The notes below the pieces were generated by a model that was not told where the DNA came from, did no database searches, and saw nothing but the letters and a program-made list of their open reading frames with translations. Of a stretch of 64,000 bases of DNA, positions 9,068-17,116 are shown one piece after another. The stretch comes from Candidatus Geothrix skivensis (GTDB lineage Bacteria; Acidobacteriota; Holophagae; Holophagales; Holophagaceae). Location of the stretch: assembly GCA_016721195.1 (NCBI GenBank), contig JADKIO010000005.1:186001-250000 (forward strand), given 5' to 3'. The translations under genes were made by a program, and so were the position numbers. Numbering within the stretch: position 1 is the stretch's first letter; every line of letters begins with the position of its first letter.

Positions 9068-9739
9068 ATGATCTCGATCCGCTCCGTCTCCCGAACCTTC
9101 GTGTCCCCCTCCGGCGAGATCCTCCGCGTGCTCCAGGATGTCAGCCTGGACATTCCCGCGGGGGCCTCGGCCGCCATCCAGGGCCCCAGCGGCAGCGGCA
9201 AGAGCACCCTCCTGGGGCTCATGGCGGGCCTGGACCAGCCCACTTCGGGTGAAGTCATCGTGGCGGGACAGTCCCTCACGGGCCTCAGCGAGGCTGCCCT
9301 GTCGCGCTTCCGGGCCCAGAACCTCGGCTTCGTCTTCCAGGCCTACCACCTGCTCCCCCATTTCTCCGCCCTGCAGAACGTGGTCATCGCCGCCGAGATC
9401 GCCGGCCTGGCCGATGCCCAGGCCAAGGCCCTGGACGCCCTGGCGCGGGTGGATCTCCGGGACCGCGCGGAGCACCTGCCCGCCATGCTCAGCGGGGGCG
9501 AGTGCCAGCGAGTGGCACTGGCCCGGGCCATCGTGGCACGGCCGCCCATTCTGCTTTGTGATGAGCCCACGGGCTCCCTGGATCCCGTGAACGCCGACCG
9601 CGTGTTCGACCTGCTGCTGGAACTGCAGCGGGACCTCGGCGCCACCCTCGTGCTGGTCACCCACGATGCGGTCCTCGCGGGACGCCTGGGGCTGCACATC
9701 GCGCTGGAACGGGGCCGCGTCACTCCGGGCGCCGCATGA
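9068..9739 (+). CDS. ybbA: ABC transporter ATP-binding protein, YbbA/LolD type
   Basis: The 223-residue ATPase subunit of a MacB/LolD-type exporter. Walker A is GPSGSGKST, the Q-loop is in FVFQAYHLLP, the signature is LSGGECQRVALARA and Walker B is ILLCDEPTGSLD. It overlaps the permease gene by four bases (ATGA), so the two are translationally coupled. Family members power extraction of lipids, lipoproteins or toxic compounds from the inner membrane rather than import. The divergent tesA neighbour reproduces the E. coli tesA/ybbA/ybbP locus. Confidence 0.93.
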   Translation: MISIRSVSRTFVSPSGEILRVLQDVSLDIPAGASAAIQGPSGSGKSTLLGLMAGLDQPTSGEVIVAGQSLTGLSEAALSRFRAQNLGFVFQAYHLLPHFSALQNVVIAAEIAGLADAQAKALDALARVDLRDRAEHLPAMLSGGECQRVALARAIVARPPILLCDEPTGSLDPVNADRVFDLLLELQRDLGATLVLVTHDAVLAGRLGLHIALERGRVTPGAA

Positions 9740-12306
9740 GCTTCGCCCTGCGCATGGCCCTGCGAGAGGCTTCGCGGCAGAAGGGCCGCCTCCTGGTCAT
9801 CGCCCTCTGCCTGGCCGTGGGCTTTGCGGCCTTCTTCGCCACCTACGGGTTCAGCGCCCGGGTGCTCAGCGGGATCCGGAGCGAATCCCGTGCCCTCCTG
9901 GGGGCCGATTTCGCCATCACCGCCACGGGGGCTTTTCCGGAGGAGGTGCTCAGGCGCGCCACCTCGCTGCCGGGCATCCAGGGGCACAGCCTGGTCTGCG
10001 ACATGGTCAGCATGGCCCACACCGGCGACGGCAGTGCCGTCCTCAGCCGCCTGGTGGAGGTGCGCGCCGTGGATGGGGCCTATCCCCTGGTGGGGCGACT
10101 GGAACTCCAGGCACCCGGTGGGGCACCCGTCCTGCGAGTGGGTGGAACCGGGGCCATCTTCGTGGAGCGGAGCCTGGCGGAAACCTGGACGCTGCAGCCA
10201 TCCCAAAAGGGGGCGCTTGCCACGCACACCGCCCTGGGCCTGGGGGAGGGCTCCCTGCCCGTGGGAGGGGTCATCGCCCTGGATGAAAGCCGCCAGGCCA
10301 GCGCCTTCACCATGGGCCCCCGGGTCCTGCTGGACAGAGCCGATGCGGAGCGCCTGGGCCTGCTCACGGAGCGCTCGCGGTTCACGAGTCGGCTGCTCCT
10401 CACCCTCACGCCCGGCGCCGATGATGCCGAGGTTCGCGCTGGGCTCGCGGACCTCCTTCGCCCGGCGATCCAGCGGCTGCGCCTGCAGGGCCATGAGGAG
10501 GCCGCCACCGCCCTGGCCCGGCCCATCCGCAACCTCAACCGCTTCGTGCAGCAGCTGGGTCTCGCCACCCTGCTGCTGGCCATGCTCGGGGCCTGGGCCA
10601 TCCTCACGGCCTTCCTGGAGGCCCGCTCCCGGGATGCGGCCATCCTCCGCTGCCTGGGGGTGGCCCCCATGGAGCCAGCCCGGATCTATGGGCTGCTGAC
10701 CCTGCTGCTGCTGGGCCTGGCCCTGGTCCTCGGCATGGCCGCAGGCCTGGGGCTGGCGGCGCTCATCCCTCGCTGGCTGGGCGATCTGTTCCCTGCCGCC
10801 ATCGGCAAGGGCAGCGCCGCGCTGCCGCCCCTGCTGGAAACCGCCCTGGCGGTGCTCATGATCGCCCTGCTCACGCTGCCGCCCCTGGTGCGGCTGGGGG
10901 AAGTGAAGCCGCTCACCCTGCTGCGGGAAGGGGCGGATCTGCAGGGAGGCCGGGTCTGGCTCAGCCGCAGCTGCGCGGCCCTGGCCTTCCTGCTGGCCGT
11001 GCTCCTCATCGTCCGCAACGCCCCCAGCCCGGCGGTGGGTCTGGCCACCGCCGGAGGCATGGCGCTGCTCTTCCTCCTGCTCTACGGCGCGGCGCGGCTG
11101 CTGCTCTGGGTCTACCGGCGCGGCGCGGATCGGATGCCGCTGCCCCTCCGCCTGGCCTTCGGTCAGCTGGGCGCCCGGCGCGGACTGACGGCCCTGATGA
11201 TGGCGGTGATGGGCCTGGCGGTCTTCCTCACCACCGCTTCGCAGTTCATCAAGGACGATATCGTCGCGCCCATCGCCGCCCAGCGGGGGGCGGGCAACCG
11301 GCCCAACCTCTTCTTCCTGGATGTGCAGTCCGCCCAGCGGGACCAGGTGGCCGCACGGCTCCGGACGGAAACGGGTCGGGAGCCCATGACGGCGCCCATC
11401 GTCCGGGCCCGGCTGGCGGCCATCGGCGGGAAGCCCATCAAGGAACGGCCACCCCAGCGCGCCGGCGAGGATCCCGGCGAGCAGCGGGGGGAAGGCTTCC
11501 GCAACCGGGAGCAGAACCTCACCTGGCGGGATCGCCTGGGCGACTCCGAAGCCGTTGTGGCCGGGCAGTTCTGGGAGCCGGGCCGCCCCTCCCTGGACGA
11601 GGTGTCCCTGGAGCAGGGCTTTGCGGACTCCATCGGGGCCAGGCTCGGGGATGAACTGGCCTTCGATATCACAGGCCTGGAAGTGAAGGCCCGGGTGACG
11701 AGCCTGCGCAAGGTCAAGTGGCAGAGCTTCCAGCCCAACTTCTTCATCGTGCTGCACCCCTCGCTGCTGAAGGATGCCCCCACGGTGCACCTGCTGGCGG
11801 CGGAAGCCGATTCTGCCGCCAAGGGGCGGGTGCAGGCGGCCATGGCCCGGGACTTCCCCAACATCACCCTCATCGATGTGACGGAGGTGATGGCGAAGGT
11901 GGGGCGGGTGCTGGACATCATCGCGCTCATCACCCGCTCCCTGGCCACCCTGATGCTCGCCTCGGCCCTCCTGGTGCTCGTCGCCAGCCTCATCGCCGGG
12001 CGCCTCGGGCGCCAGCGGGACCTGGCCCTGCTGCGCACCATCGGCGCCTCCCACGGCACCCTGCTGCGCAGCCTCGCCTGGGAGTTCGTACTGCTGGGTG
12101 GCAGCTCTGCCGCCCTGGCCACGGCCCTGGCCTGGCTCCTGGCCCGGGCCTACACCAGCCGGGTGCTGGAGCTGCCCACCCACCCCAGCGCCGCCATGGG
12201 CCTGCTGCTGCTGGGCGCCTCGGCCCTGCTCACCCTGGCCGTGGGCCTGGCCACCAGCCTCCGCGTGCTCCGAGCCAAGCCCATGGAAGTGCTGCGGGGA
12301 GAGTAA
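9736..12306 (+). CDS. ybbP: ABC transporter permease with two FtsX domains, YbbP type
   Basis: An 856-residue permease partner of YbbA. One membrane span lies near residues 17-40, then a periplasmic segment to about 265, a block of three spans (about 268-400), two spans around 410-460, another span near 485-505, a second large periplasmic region (about 510-725) and a final block of three spans (about 735-850). Paired FtsX domains on one chain are typical of YbbP-like proteins, which are about 800 residues. The second periplasmic region contains charged, proline-rich text (about 565-595). Substrate unknown. Confidence 0.92.
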   Translation: MSFALRMALREASRQKGRLLVIALCLAVGFAAFFATYGFSARVLSGIRSESRALLGADFAITATGAFPEEVLRRATSLPGIQGHSLVCDMVSMAHTGDGSAVLSRLVEVRAVDGAYPLVGRLELQAPGGAPVLRVGGTGAIFVERSLAETWTLQPSQKGALATHTALGLGEGSLPVGGVIALDESRQASAFTMGPRVLLDRADAERLGLLTERSRFTSRLLLTLTPGADDAEVRAGLADLLRPAIQRLRLQGHEEAATALARPIRNLNRFVQQLGLATLLLAMLGAWAILTAFLEARSRDAAILRCLGVAPMEPARIYGLLTLLLLGLALVLGMAAGLGLAALIPRWLGDLFPAAIGKGSAALPPLLETALAVLMIALLTLPPLVRLGEVKPLTLLREGADLQGGRVWLSRSCAALAFLLAVLLIVRNAPSPAVGLATAGGMALLFLLLYGAARLLLWVYRRGADRMPLPLRLAFGQLGARRGLTALMMAVMGLAVFLTTASQFIKDDIVAPIAAQRGAGNRPNLFFLDVQSAQRDQVAARLRTETGREPMTAPIVRARLAAIGGKPIKERPPQRAGEDPGEQRGEGFRNREQNLTWRDRLGDSEAVVAGQFWEPGRPSLDEVSLEQGFADSIGARLGDELAFDITGLEVKARVTSLRKVKWQSFQPNFFIVLHPSLLKDAPTVHLLAAEADSAAKGRVQAAMARDFPNITLIDVTEVMAKVGRVLDIIALITRSLATLMLASALLVLVASLIAGRLGRQRDLALLRTIGASHGTLLRSLAWEFVLLGGSSAALATALAWLLARAYTSRVLELPTHPSAAMGLLLLGASALLTLAVGLATSLRVLRAKPMEVLRGE

Positions 12307-12323
12307 GGCGCCAGGCCCCCAGG

Positions 12324-14027
12324 CTACGCGAGGGGGATGGCCTCCGGACCGGGGGGCTGGAACAGGCTGAAGGCCCAGGCCAGGCCCACCACCGCCACGC
12401 AGCCGATGAGGTTGTACCAGAGGAAGGAGATGGACGTGAAGGCGAAGCAGAGCAGCACGCCGGCCTCGGCCACCAGGGCCGCCCAGAAGGCGGTGCCACC
12501 CCGGACCCGCTTCACGTAGAAGGCCGTGATGAAGATGCCCAGGATGGTGCCGTAGAAGAGGGAGCCGAGGATGTTCACGGCCTCGATGAGGGAGCCCAGC
12601 CGGGCGGCGTACTCGGCGAACGCCATGGCGAAGCAGCCCCAGGCGAAGGTGGCGATGCGGCCCACCCACACCTCGCGCTGGCCCTGGCTGCCGCCCACCA
12701 GGCGCCGCCAGAGATCCACCACCGTGGTGGCCCCCAGGGCGCTGATTTCGCCGGACATGGAGGACATGGAGCCCGAGAACACGGCGGCGATCACCAGGCC
12801 CACCAAGCCCACGGGCAGGGCGCTCAGCACGTAGGCCAGGAAGATGTAGTTCGTGTCGCTGGGGTTGGTGCCGGGGTTGGCCTTCTCGATGAGGGCCACG
12901 CCCTTCCGACGAACCGTTTCGCTCTGGGCATGGGCCTGCTGCAGCTGCGCCTTGGCCTCGGCGGCCTGAGCCGGGTCCCCGCTGTGCCGGGCCTGGACGT
13001 AGGCCTCGGCCCGCTGGCTCTGCAGGCCCCGGGCCACGGCGAAGTCCGACTCGAGGGCGCGGTAGGCGGCCGCGTCGGGACCTGCCATGACCTGTTTCAC
13101 GGGGCCGGGGTTGAAGAACAGGGGCGGCGTGTGGAACTGGTAGAAAACGAAGACCAGGGCCCCCAACAGCAGGATGAGGAACTGCATGGGCACCTTGATC
13201 ATGCCGTTGAGAAGGAGGCCCAGTCTGCTCTGGGTGACCGAGCTGCCCGCCAGGTAGCGCTGCACCTGGGACTGGTCCGTGCCGAAGTAGGACAGCATGA
13301 GGAAGAAGCCCCCGATGAGTCCGGACCACAGGTTGTAGCGGTTGTTGGGATCGAAGTGGGCATCGATGACATTCAAGCGCCCCAGCCCCCCGGCCACGTG
13401 GAGGGCATCGCCGAAGCTCACATGGGCCGGCAGCCGGTGGGCGGTCATGATGCCCGCCAGGATCATGCCACAGGCGATGATCACCATCTGGGAGCTGTGG
13501 GCCCAGGCCACGGCCTTGGTGCCCCCGGTCACCGTGTAGATCATGACCAGCAGGCCCACGATGAGGATGTTGACGTGGAGGCTCCAGCCCAGCAGCACCG
13601 ACAGGACCAGGGCCGGGGCGAAGATGGTGAGGCCCACGGCGAGGCCCCTCTGGATCAGGAAGAGGATCGCGGCCAGCAGCCGCGTCTTCAGGTCGAAGCG
13701 CGCCTCCAGCAGCTCATAGGCCGTGGAGACCTTCAGCCGGTGGTAGAGGGGGATGAGGGTGACCGAAAGGACCACCGCCGCGATGGGCAGGCCGAAGTAG
13801 AACTGCACGAAGCGCATGCCGTCCACGTAGGCCTGGCCCGGCGTGGAGAGGAAGGTGATGGCGCTGGTCTGGGTGGCGATGATGGACAGGCCGATGAGCC
13901 ACCAGCGGTGATCCCGGCCCCCGCCGATGTAGCCCTCGCCGGTGGTGGCGCCCCGCCCCTTGTAGAGGCCCCACAGCACCACAAAGAGCAGGGCGCCCAC
14001 CAGGACGAACCAGTCGAGGCGGCTCAC
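12324..14027 (-). CDS. Sodium:solute symporter (SSS/SLC5 family)
   Basis: A 567-residue sodium-coupled transporter with about thirteen or fourteen hydrophobic segments. The early region has GRDHRWWLIGLS and QTSAITFLSTPG, characteristic of the SSS sodium-binding core. A long hydrophilic helical insertion lies at about residues 310-385 (rich in Ala, Gln, Glu), unusual in length and possibly a cytoplasmic or periplasmic coiled segment. I start at GTG 14027, which overlaps the stop of the 42-residue gene upstream (TCGTGAGC); the open frame runs about 60 codons further, but that text is shadow of neighbouring genes. Last gene of a coupled trio; the substrate may be what the PIG-L enzyme releases. 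Confidence 0.9.
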   Translation of the reverse strand: MSRLDWFVLVGALLFVVLWGLYKGRGATTGEGYIGGGRDHRWWLIGLSIIATQTSAITFLSTPGQAYVDGMRFVQFYFGLPIAAVVLSVTLIPLYHRLKVSTAYELLEARFDLKTRLLAAILFLIQRGLAVGLTIFAPALVLSVLLGWSLHVNILIVGLLVMIYTVTGGTKAVAWAHSSQMVIIACGMILAGIMTAHRLPAHVSFGDALHVAGGLGRLNVIDAHFDPNNRYNLWSGLIGGFFLMLSYFGTDQSQVQRYLAGSSVTQSRLGLLLNGMIKVPMQFLILLLGALVFVFYQFHTPPLFFNPGPVKQVMAGPDAAAYRALESDFAVARGLQSQRAEAYVQARHSGDPAQAAEAKAQLQQAHAQSETVRRKGVALIEKANPGTNPSDTNYIFLAYVLSALPVGLVGLVIAAVFSGSMSSMSGEISALGATTVVDLWRRLVGGSQGQREVWVGRIATFAWGCFAMAFAEYAARLGSLIEAVNILGSLFYGTILGIFITAFYVKRVRGGTAFWAALVAEAGVLLCFAFTSISFLWYNLIGCVAVVGLAWAFSLFQPPGPEAIPLA

Positions 14028-14152
14028 GAATAGACCCAGGAGAACAGCCGGAAGAGCAGGATGCAGAGGAGCAGCTCGCCCAGCACCACCGCATAAATGC
14101 GCTTCCAGGAGCCCAGGAGGGGCGGGCCATCCACATGCTTGGGCTCCGTCAT
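14024..14152 (-). CDS. 42-residue single-span membrane micropeptide
   Basis: A short gene too small for usual ORF cut-offs. It encodes 42 residues: a polar N-terminus (MTEPKHVDGPPLLGSWKR) followed by one hydrophobic span (AVVLGELLLCILLFRLF) and a short tail. Its ATG overlaps the PIG-L stop in ATGA form, and its TGA overlaps the GTG of the symporter, so it is locked between two genes by translational coupling. Comparable tiny membrane proteins accompany some sodium:solute symporters, so I infer an accessory subunit or assembly factor of the symporter. Codon use matches its neighbours. Role not proven. Confidence 0.75.
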   Translation of the reverse strand: MTEPKHVDGPPLLGSWKRIYAVVLGELLLCILLFRLFSWVYS

Positions 14153-16665
14153 GGGGCATGCCCCAGGGCCAGCAGGTTGGCGAAGAGGCGGGTGGCGCCG
14201 GGCACGCCATCCGGCAGCTGGCGGAAGAAAGCCAGGCCCGTGTACACGTAGTGGCCCTTGCCGTGCGGGGCTACGAGCAGCGCGCCCTGATCCTCGGGCT
14301 CGCCGGGATCCGCCATGCCCAGGAGGGGGGTGTAGCGGCTGTCCCAGCCTTCGGCGTGGTAGAGACTCCGCTCCTGCACCCAGCCCTCGAAATCCTTTGC
14401 GGTGAGCTCGTTGGGCCAGTGAAAGGCCTGGTGCTGCGGCTGGAGGAAGCGGACGGGCACGGACTCGTCGGAGACGCGCTTCTGGCCCACCTTGAAGGGG
14501 TAGGGGCCGATGGCATCCGTGACCATGGCGGCATTGATCCCGGGAAAGCGCGTGTTGACGGTGTACAGCACCACCTCGGTGCCACCGCCCGCCACGTAGG
14601 CGTGGAGGCGGTCCTTCAGGCTCCCCAGGGCGGGTCGCGTGTTGAAGGCGCGGATGCCCAGCACGATGGCATCGAAGTGGGCGAGGTCCTCCCGGGCCAG
14701 GGCCTCGTCGCTGAGCAGCTCCACCTCGTAGCCGAGGCGGCGCAGGGCCTGGGGCACATCGTCCCCGGCGCCCATGACGTAGCCGATGCGGTGGCCATTG
14801 TGCTTGAGGTCGAAGCGCTCCAGCTGCGCCTTGGCCTCGGGCAGGAGGGTCTGCAGGGGGATGTGGGGATGGTCCAGCCTCACCAGGCTGCGGGCGGTGG
14901 TGAAGCCGCCGCCGAGGTCCACCTCAGCCACGAGCTCCCCGGCAGCCGGGGCAGATGGCGGGGTGATGTGGAAAGCCAGCTCCTGCTCCTCACCGGGGCG
15001 GGTCAGCTTGAAGGCCTGCTCGCTGGGCTCGACCTTCCAGGTCGCGGGCACGCGGAGGCGCACCCGGCCTGAAGGGCTGGAAGCTCCGGCGACCACCTTC
15101 AGGCGCAGCTCCTTTGCCTCGGGCCCTGCGAAGACCTGTACCTTCTCCGCCAGGTTCACCAGGGCGGCGGGCTGCAGGACCAGGGGCCGGTAGCGCTCGC
15201 CCAGGACTGGATCCCGATGCCGGTACTGAACGGGTACCACCACTTCGAAACGGCCCTGAGGCTGGGATAGCTGGACCCGCAGGCGGAAGGGCGGGGGGGC
15301 CTCGGGCAGGCCCGCCCACTCGGCGGTTCCTGGCCCCCCCAGCCAGTGGGGCTGGCTGAGGGGCGAACCGGCGGGCACCGTGAAGGTGAAGGCGGCCTTC
15401 ATGGGCTGGTTCTCCAGAAGGGGCTTGTCCTCCTTGCGGACTTCCAGGGTCCGGGCACTGGTGGGGGTCACGGCCTCCAGGCTCAAGGCATCCACCACGA
15501 GCGCACTGCCCCCGCGTCCAAGCACGGCCACGTTCACCGTGAGCGAATCGCCGGGCGCTACGCTCTGCCGGTGGGCAATGGCTTCTACCCACAGCCCGGC
15601 GGCGGCGCGGATGAGTTCCTCCAGTTCCTGGGCCTTGGACCGCAGGAGGGGTTCCGCCTGCAGCCCGGAGGGGAGGGCTCGGATGGCCCCCAGGGCGCGG
15701 TGGAGCAGGGGCAGCATGCCGGCGGGCTGCTGGGGGCGGAAGGCCCCGCGGGCCTTCTTGAGCAGGGCCGCCACCTGGGCGGTGCCCGGGAAGCGGGACC
15801 AGCCGAGATCGATGCCATCGAAGAGATCGGCCTTGGCGGGGGTGCCCGCCAGCAGCTCGAAGCTCTCCTCCCGCTGGCCCCGCTGGGCCAGCCCACCGAA
15901 GCCCTGGCTGCGGTGCTGGCTGCGGCTTTCGGCGGCGAGTTCGCTGTAGGCGCGGCCCAGGAGGGGATCGTAGGCGCCCACGTCCAGCTTGACGCTGCCG
16001 GCGGGGGGCTTGGGGGCATCATCAGAGAAGCGGTAGTGGTTCCAGAGCAGGCGGGTGGCCTGCCAGGGGCGCAGGCCAGCCCGGATCTGCTCCGGGTAGC
16101 GGGCGGGATCGGCGGCGACCTTGAAAGCTTCGATGGCCAGCAGGGCCGAGGCCGTGTGGTGGCCATGGCCGCCCCGCTCGTCCGGGGGAAAGCGCGTCAG
16201 GATGACATCGGGGCGGATGCTGCGGATGGTGTGGACCACTTCCCCCAGCACCTGGTCGTGGTTCCAGATCCTCAGGGATTCCTCGGCGGTCTTGGAATAC
16301 CCGAAATCCACCGCGGAGGTGAAGAACTGCTCGGCGCCATCGATGCGCCGAGCCGCCAGCAGCTCCTGGGTCCGGATGACCGCGAGGGCATCCCCCAGCT
16401 CGTGGCCGATGAGGTTCTGGCCCCCACCGCCCCGATTGAGGGCGAGGTAGGCGGTGCGCAGGTTGCGGCCCTTGGAGAGGGCGGCCAGCACGGCGGTGTT
16501 CTCGTCATCCGGGTGGGCGGCGATGTAAAGCACGCTGCCCACCACCTGCAGGCGATCCAGCTGCTTTTGCAGGTCCGCCGCGTCCCTGGCCGGGACCTGG
16601 GCCTGGAGCCATGGCAGGACCGCGGCCGCCAGTGCGAGGGTGGCGATGGGGCGGAGGAGCGGCAT
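14149..16665 (-). CDS. Secreted PIG-L family deacetylase
   Basis: An 838-residue exported protein with a signal peptide (residues 1-22, ending WLQAQ). The N-terminal PIG-L/LmbE domain has the zinc motif AAHPDDE near residue 49 and the matching HGHH near residue 166; the family removes N-acetyl groups from sugars. The rest (about 250-838) is a large beta-rich portion followed by an amidotransferase-like Rossmann region (LGIRAFNTR), the layout of the long secreted PIG-L proteins. It overlaps the micropeptide gene by ATGA. Together with the symporter it suggests deacetylation and uptake of an amino sugar or glycoside. No clear ribosome site precedes its ATG. Confidence 0.88.
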   Translation of the reverse strand: MPLLRPIATLALAAAVLPWLQAQVPARDAADLQKQLDRLQVVGSVLYIAAHPDDENTAVLAALSKGRNLRTAYLALNRGGGGQNLIGHELGDALAVIRTQELLAARRIDGAEQFFTSAVDFGYSKTAEESLRIWNHDQVLGEVVHTIRSIRPDVILTRFPPDERGGHGHHTASALLAIEAFKVAADPARYPEQIRAGLRPWQATRLLWNHYRFSDDAPKPPAGSVKLDVGAYDPLLGRAYSELAAESRSQHRSQGFGGLAQRGQREESFELLAGTPAKADLFDGIDLGWSRFPGTAQVAALLKKARGAFRPQQPAGMLPLLHRALGAIRALPSGLQAEPLLRSKAQELEELIRAAAGLWVEAIAHRQSVAPGDSLTVNVAVLGRGGSALVVDALSLEAVTPTSARTLEVRKEDKPLLENQPMKAAFTFTVPAGSPLSQPHWLGGPGTAEWAGLPEAPPPFRLRVQLSQPQGRFEVVVPVQYRHRDPVLGERYRPLVLQPAALVNLAEKVQVFAGPEAKELRLKVVAGASSPSGRVRLRVPATWKVEPSEQAFKLTRPGEEQELAFHITPPSAPAAGELVAEVDLGGGFTTARSLVRLDHPHIPLQTLLPEAKAQLERFDLKHNGHRIGYVMGAGDDVPQALRRLGYEVELLSDEALAREDLAHFDAIVLGIRAFNTRPALGSLKDRLHAYVAGGGTEVVLYTVNTRFPGINAAMVTDAIGPYPFKVGQKRVSDESVPVRFLQPQHQAFHWPNELTAKDFEGWVQERSLYHAEGWDSRYTPLLGMADPGEPEDQGALLVAPHGKGHYVYTGLAFFRQLPDGVPGATRLFANLLALGHAP

Positions 16666-16668
16666 GGG

Positions 16669-16725
16669 CTAGGGCCTGTGGCTGGCGGAAGGGATGATCC
16701 CGTTCATGCGGAGGTTCACGACCAT
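16669..16725 (-). CDS. Possible 18-residue leader peptide before the PIG-L gene
   Basis: ATG at 16725 is preceded by GGAG and opens an 18-codon frame (MVVNLRMNGIIPSASHRP) whose TAG ends three bases before the ATG of the PIG-L gene, which itself lacks an obvious ribosome site. Translation through this peptide could deliver ribosomes to the PIG-L start. Short frames are common by chance, so this is weak. Confidence 0.25.
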   Translation of the reverse strand: MVVNLRMNGIIPSASHRP

Positions 16726-16981
16726 CTGAAAGAGACTCCTCGGAAGGGAGGGGCCAGCATAGCTCCGCCGAGGTAGCCAGGGATAGGCCCGCGTGGCGAA
16801 CCGTGCCAGGGCTGGGGTGGGCGTTGTTCCCAGGAACCGAATGGCGACCCCCAACGAGCCTGCAACCCAGGCCCAGCCTGGCCCGAGGAAGCACCACCGC
16901 CGGCGGGGCGTCGGGATGATTCCGGATGAAGGGATCAAGATCAGGGCCAAGAATCCGGACGAGGGCGCGGCAAAAAAACGA
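16726..16981. other. Divergent intergenic region
   Basis: Between the PIG-L operon and the lipase-like gene. An open frame runs through it towards 17117, but its predicted peptide is Arg/Pro-rich and unlike a protein. A run of seven A near 16973 precedes the promoter described next. I see no RNA gene. Confidence 0.5.
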
Positions 16982-17009
16982 CTTTACGGATCAGGGACAT
17001 CGCTACAAT
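16982..17009 (+). promoter_or_regulatory. Likely promoter of the lipase-like gene
   Basis: CTTTAC (16982-16987) and TACAAT (17004-17009) are spaced 16 bases apart. This would give an untranslated leader of about 100 bases before the ATG at 17117. The -10 is good, the -35 is moderate. Confidence 0.4.
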
Positions 17010-17116
17010 CAGCGTCGCCTTCACCGGACCACTTGGCCGAAACACCCATCCGAAACGCAAGCACCAGACCGGCACCACGCCCGACCCACCTCCATGACCA
17101 GTCGAGGGAGAATTCC

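Noticed and set aside
9343..13329. A minus-strand open frame of about 1330 codons across ybbA, ybbP and the symporter
   Set aside because: It is antisense to genes with clear motifs and its predicted protein is Gly/Arg/Gln/His-rich with no domain; high GC content gives long empty frames.
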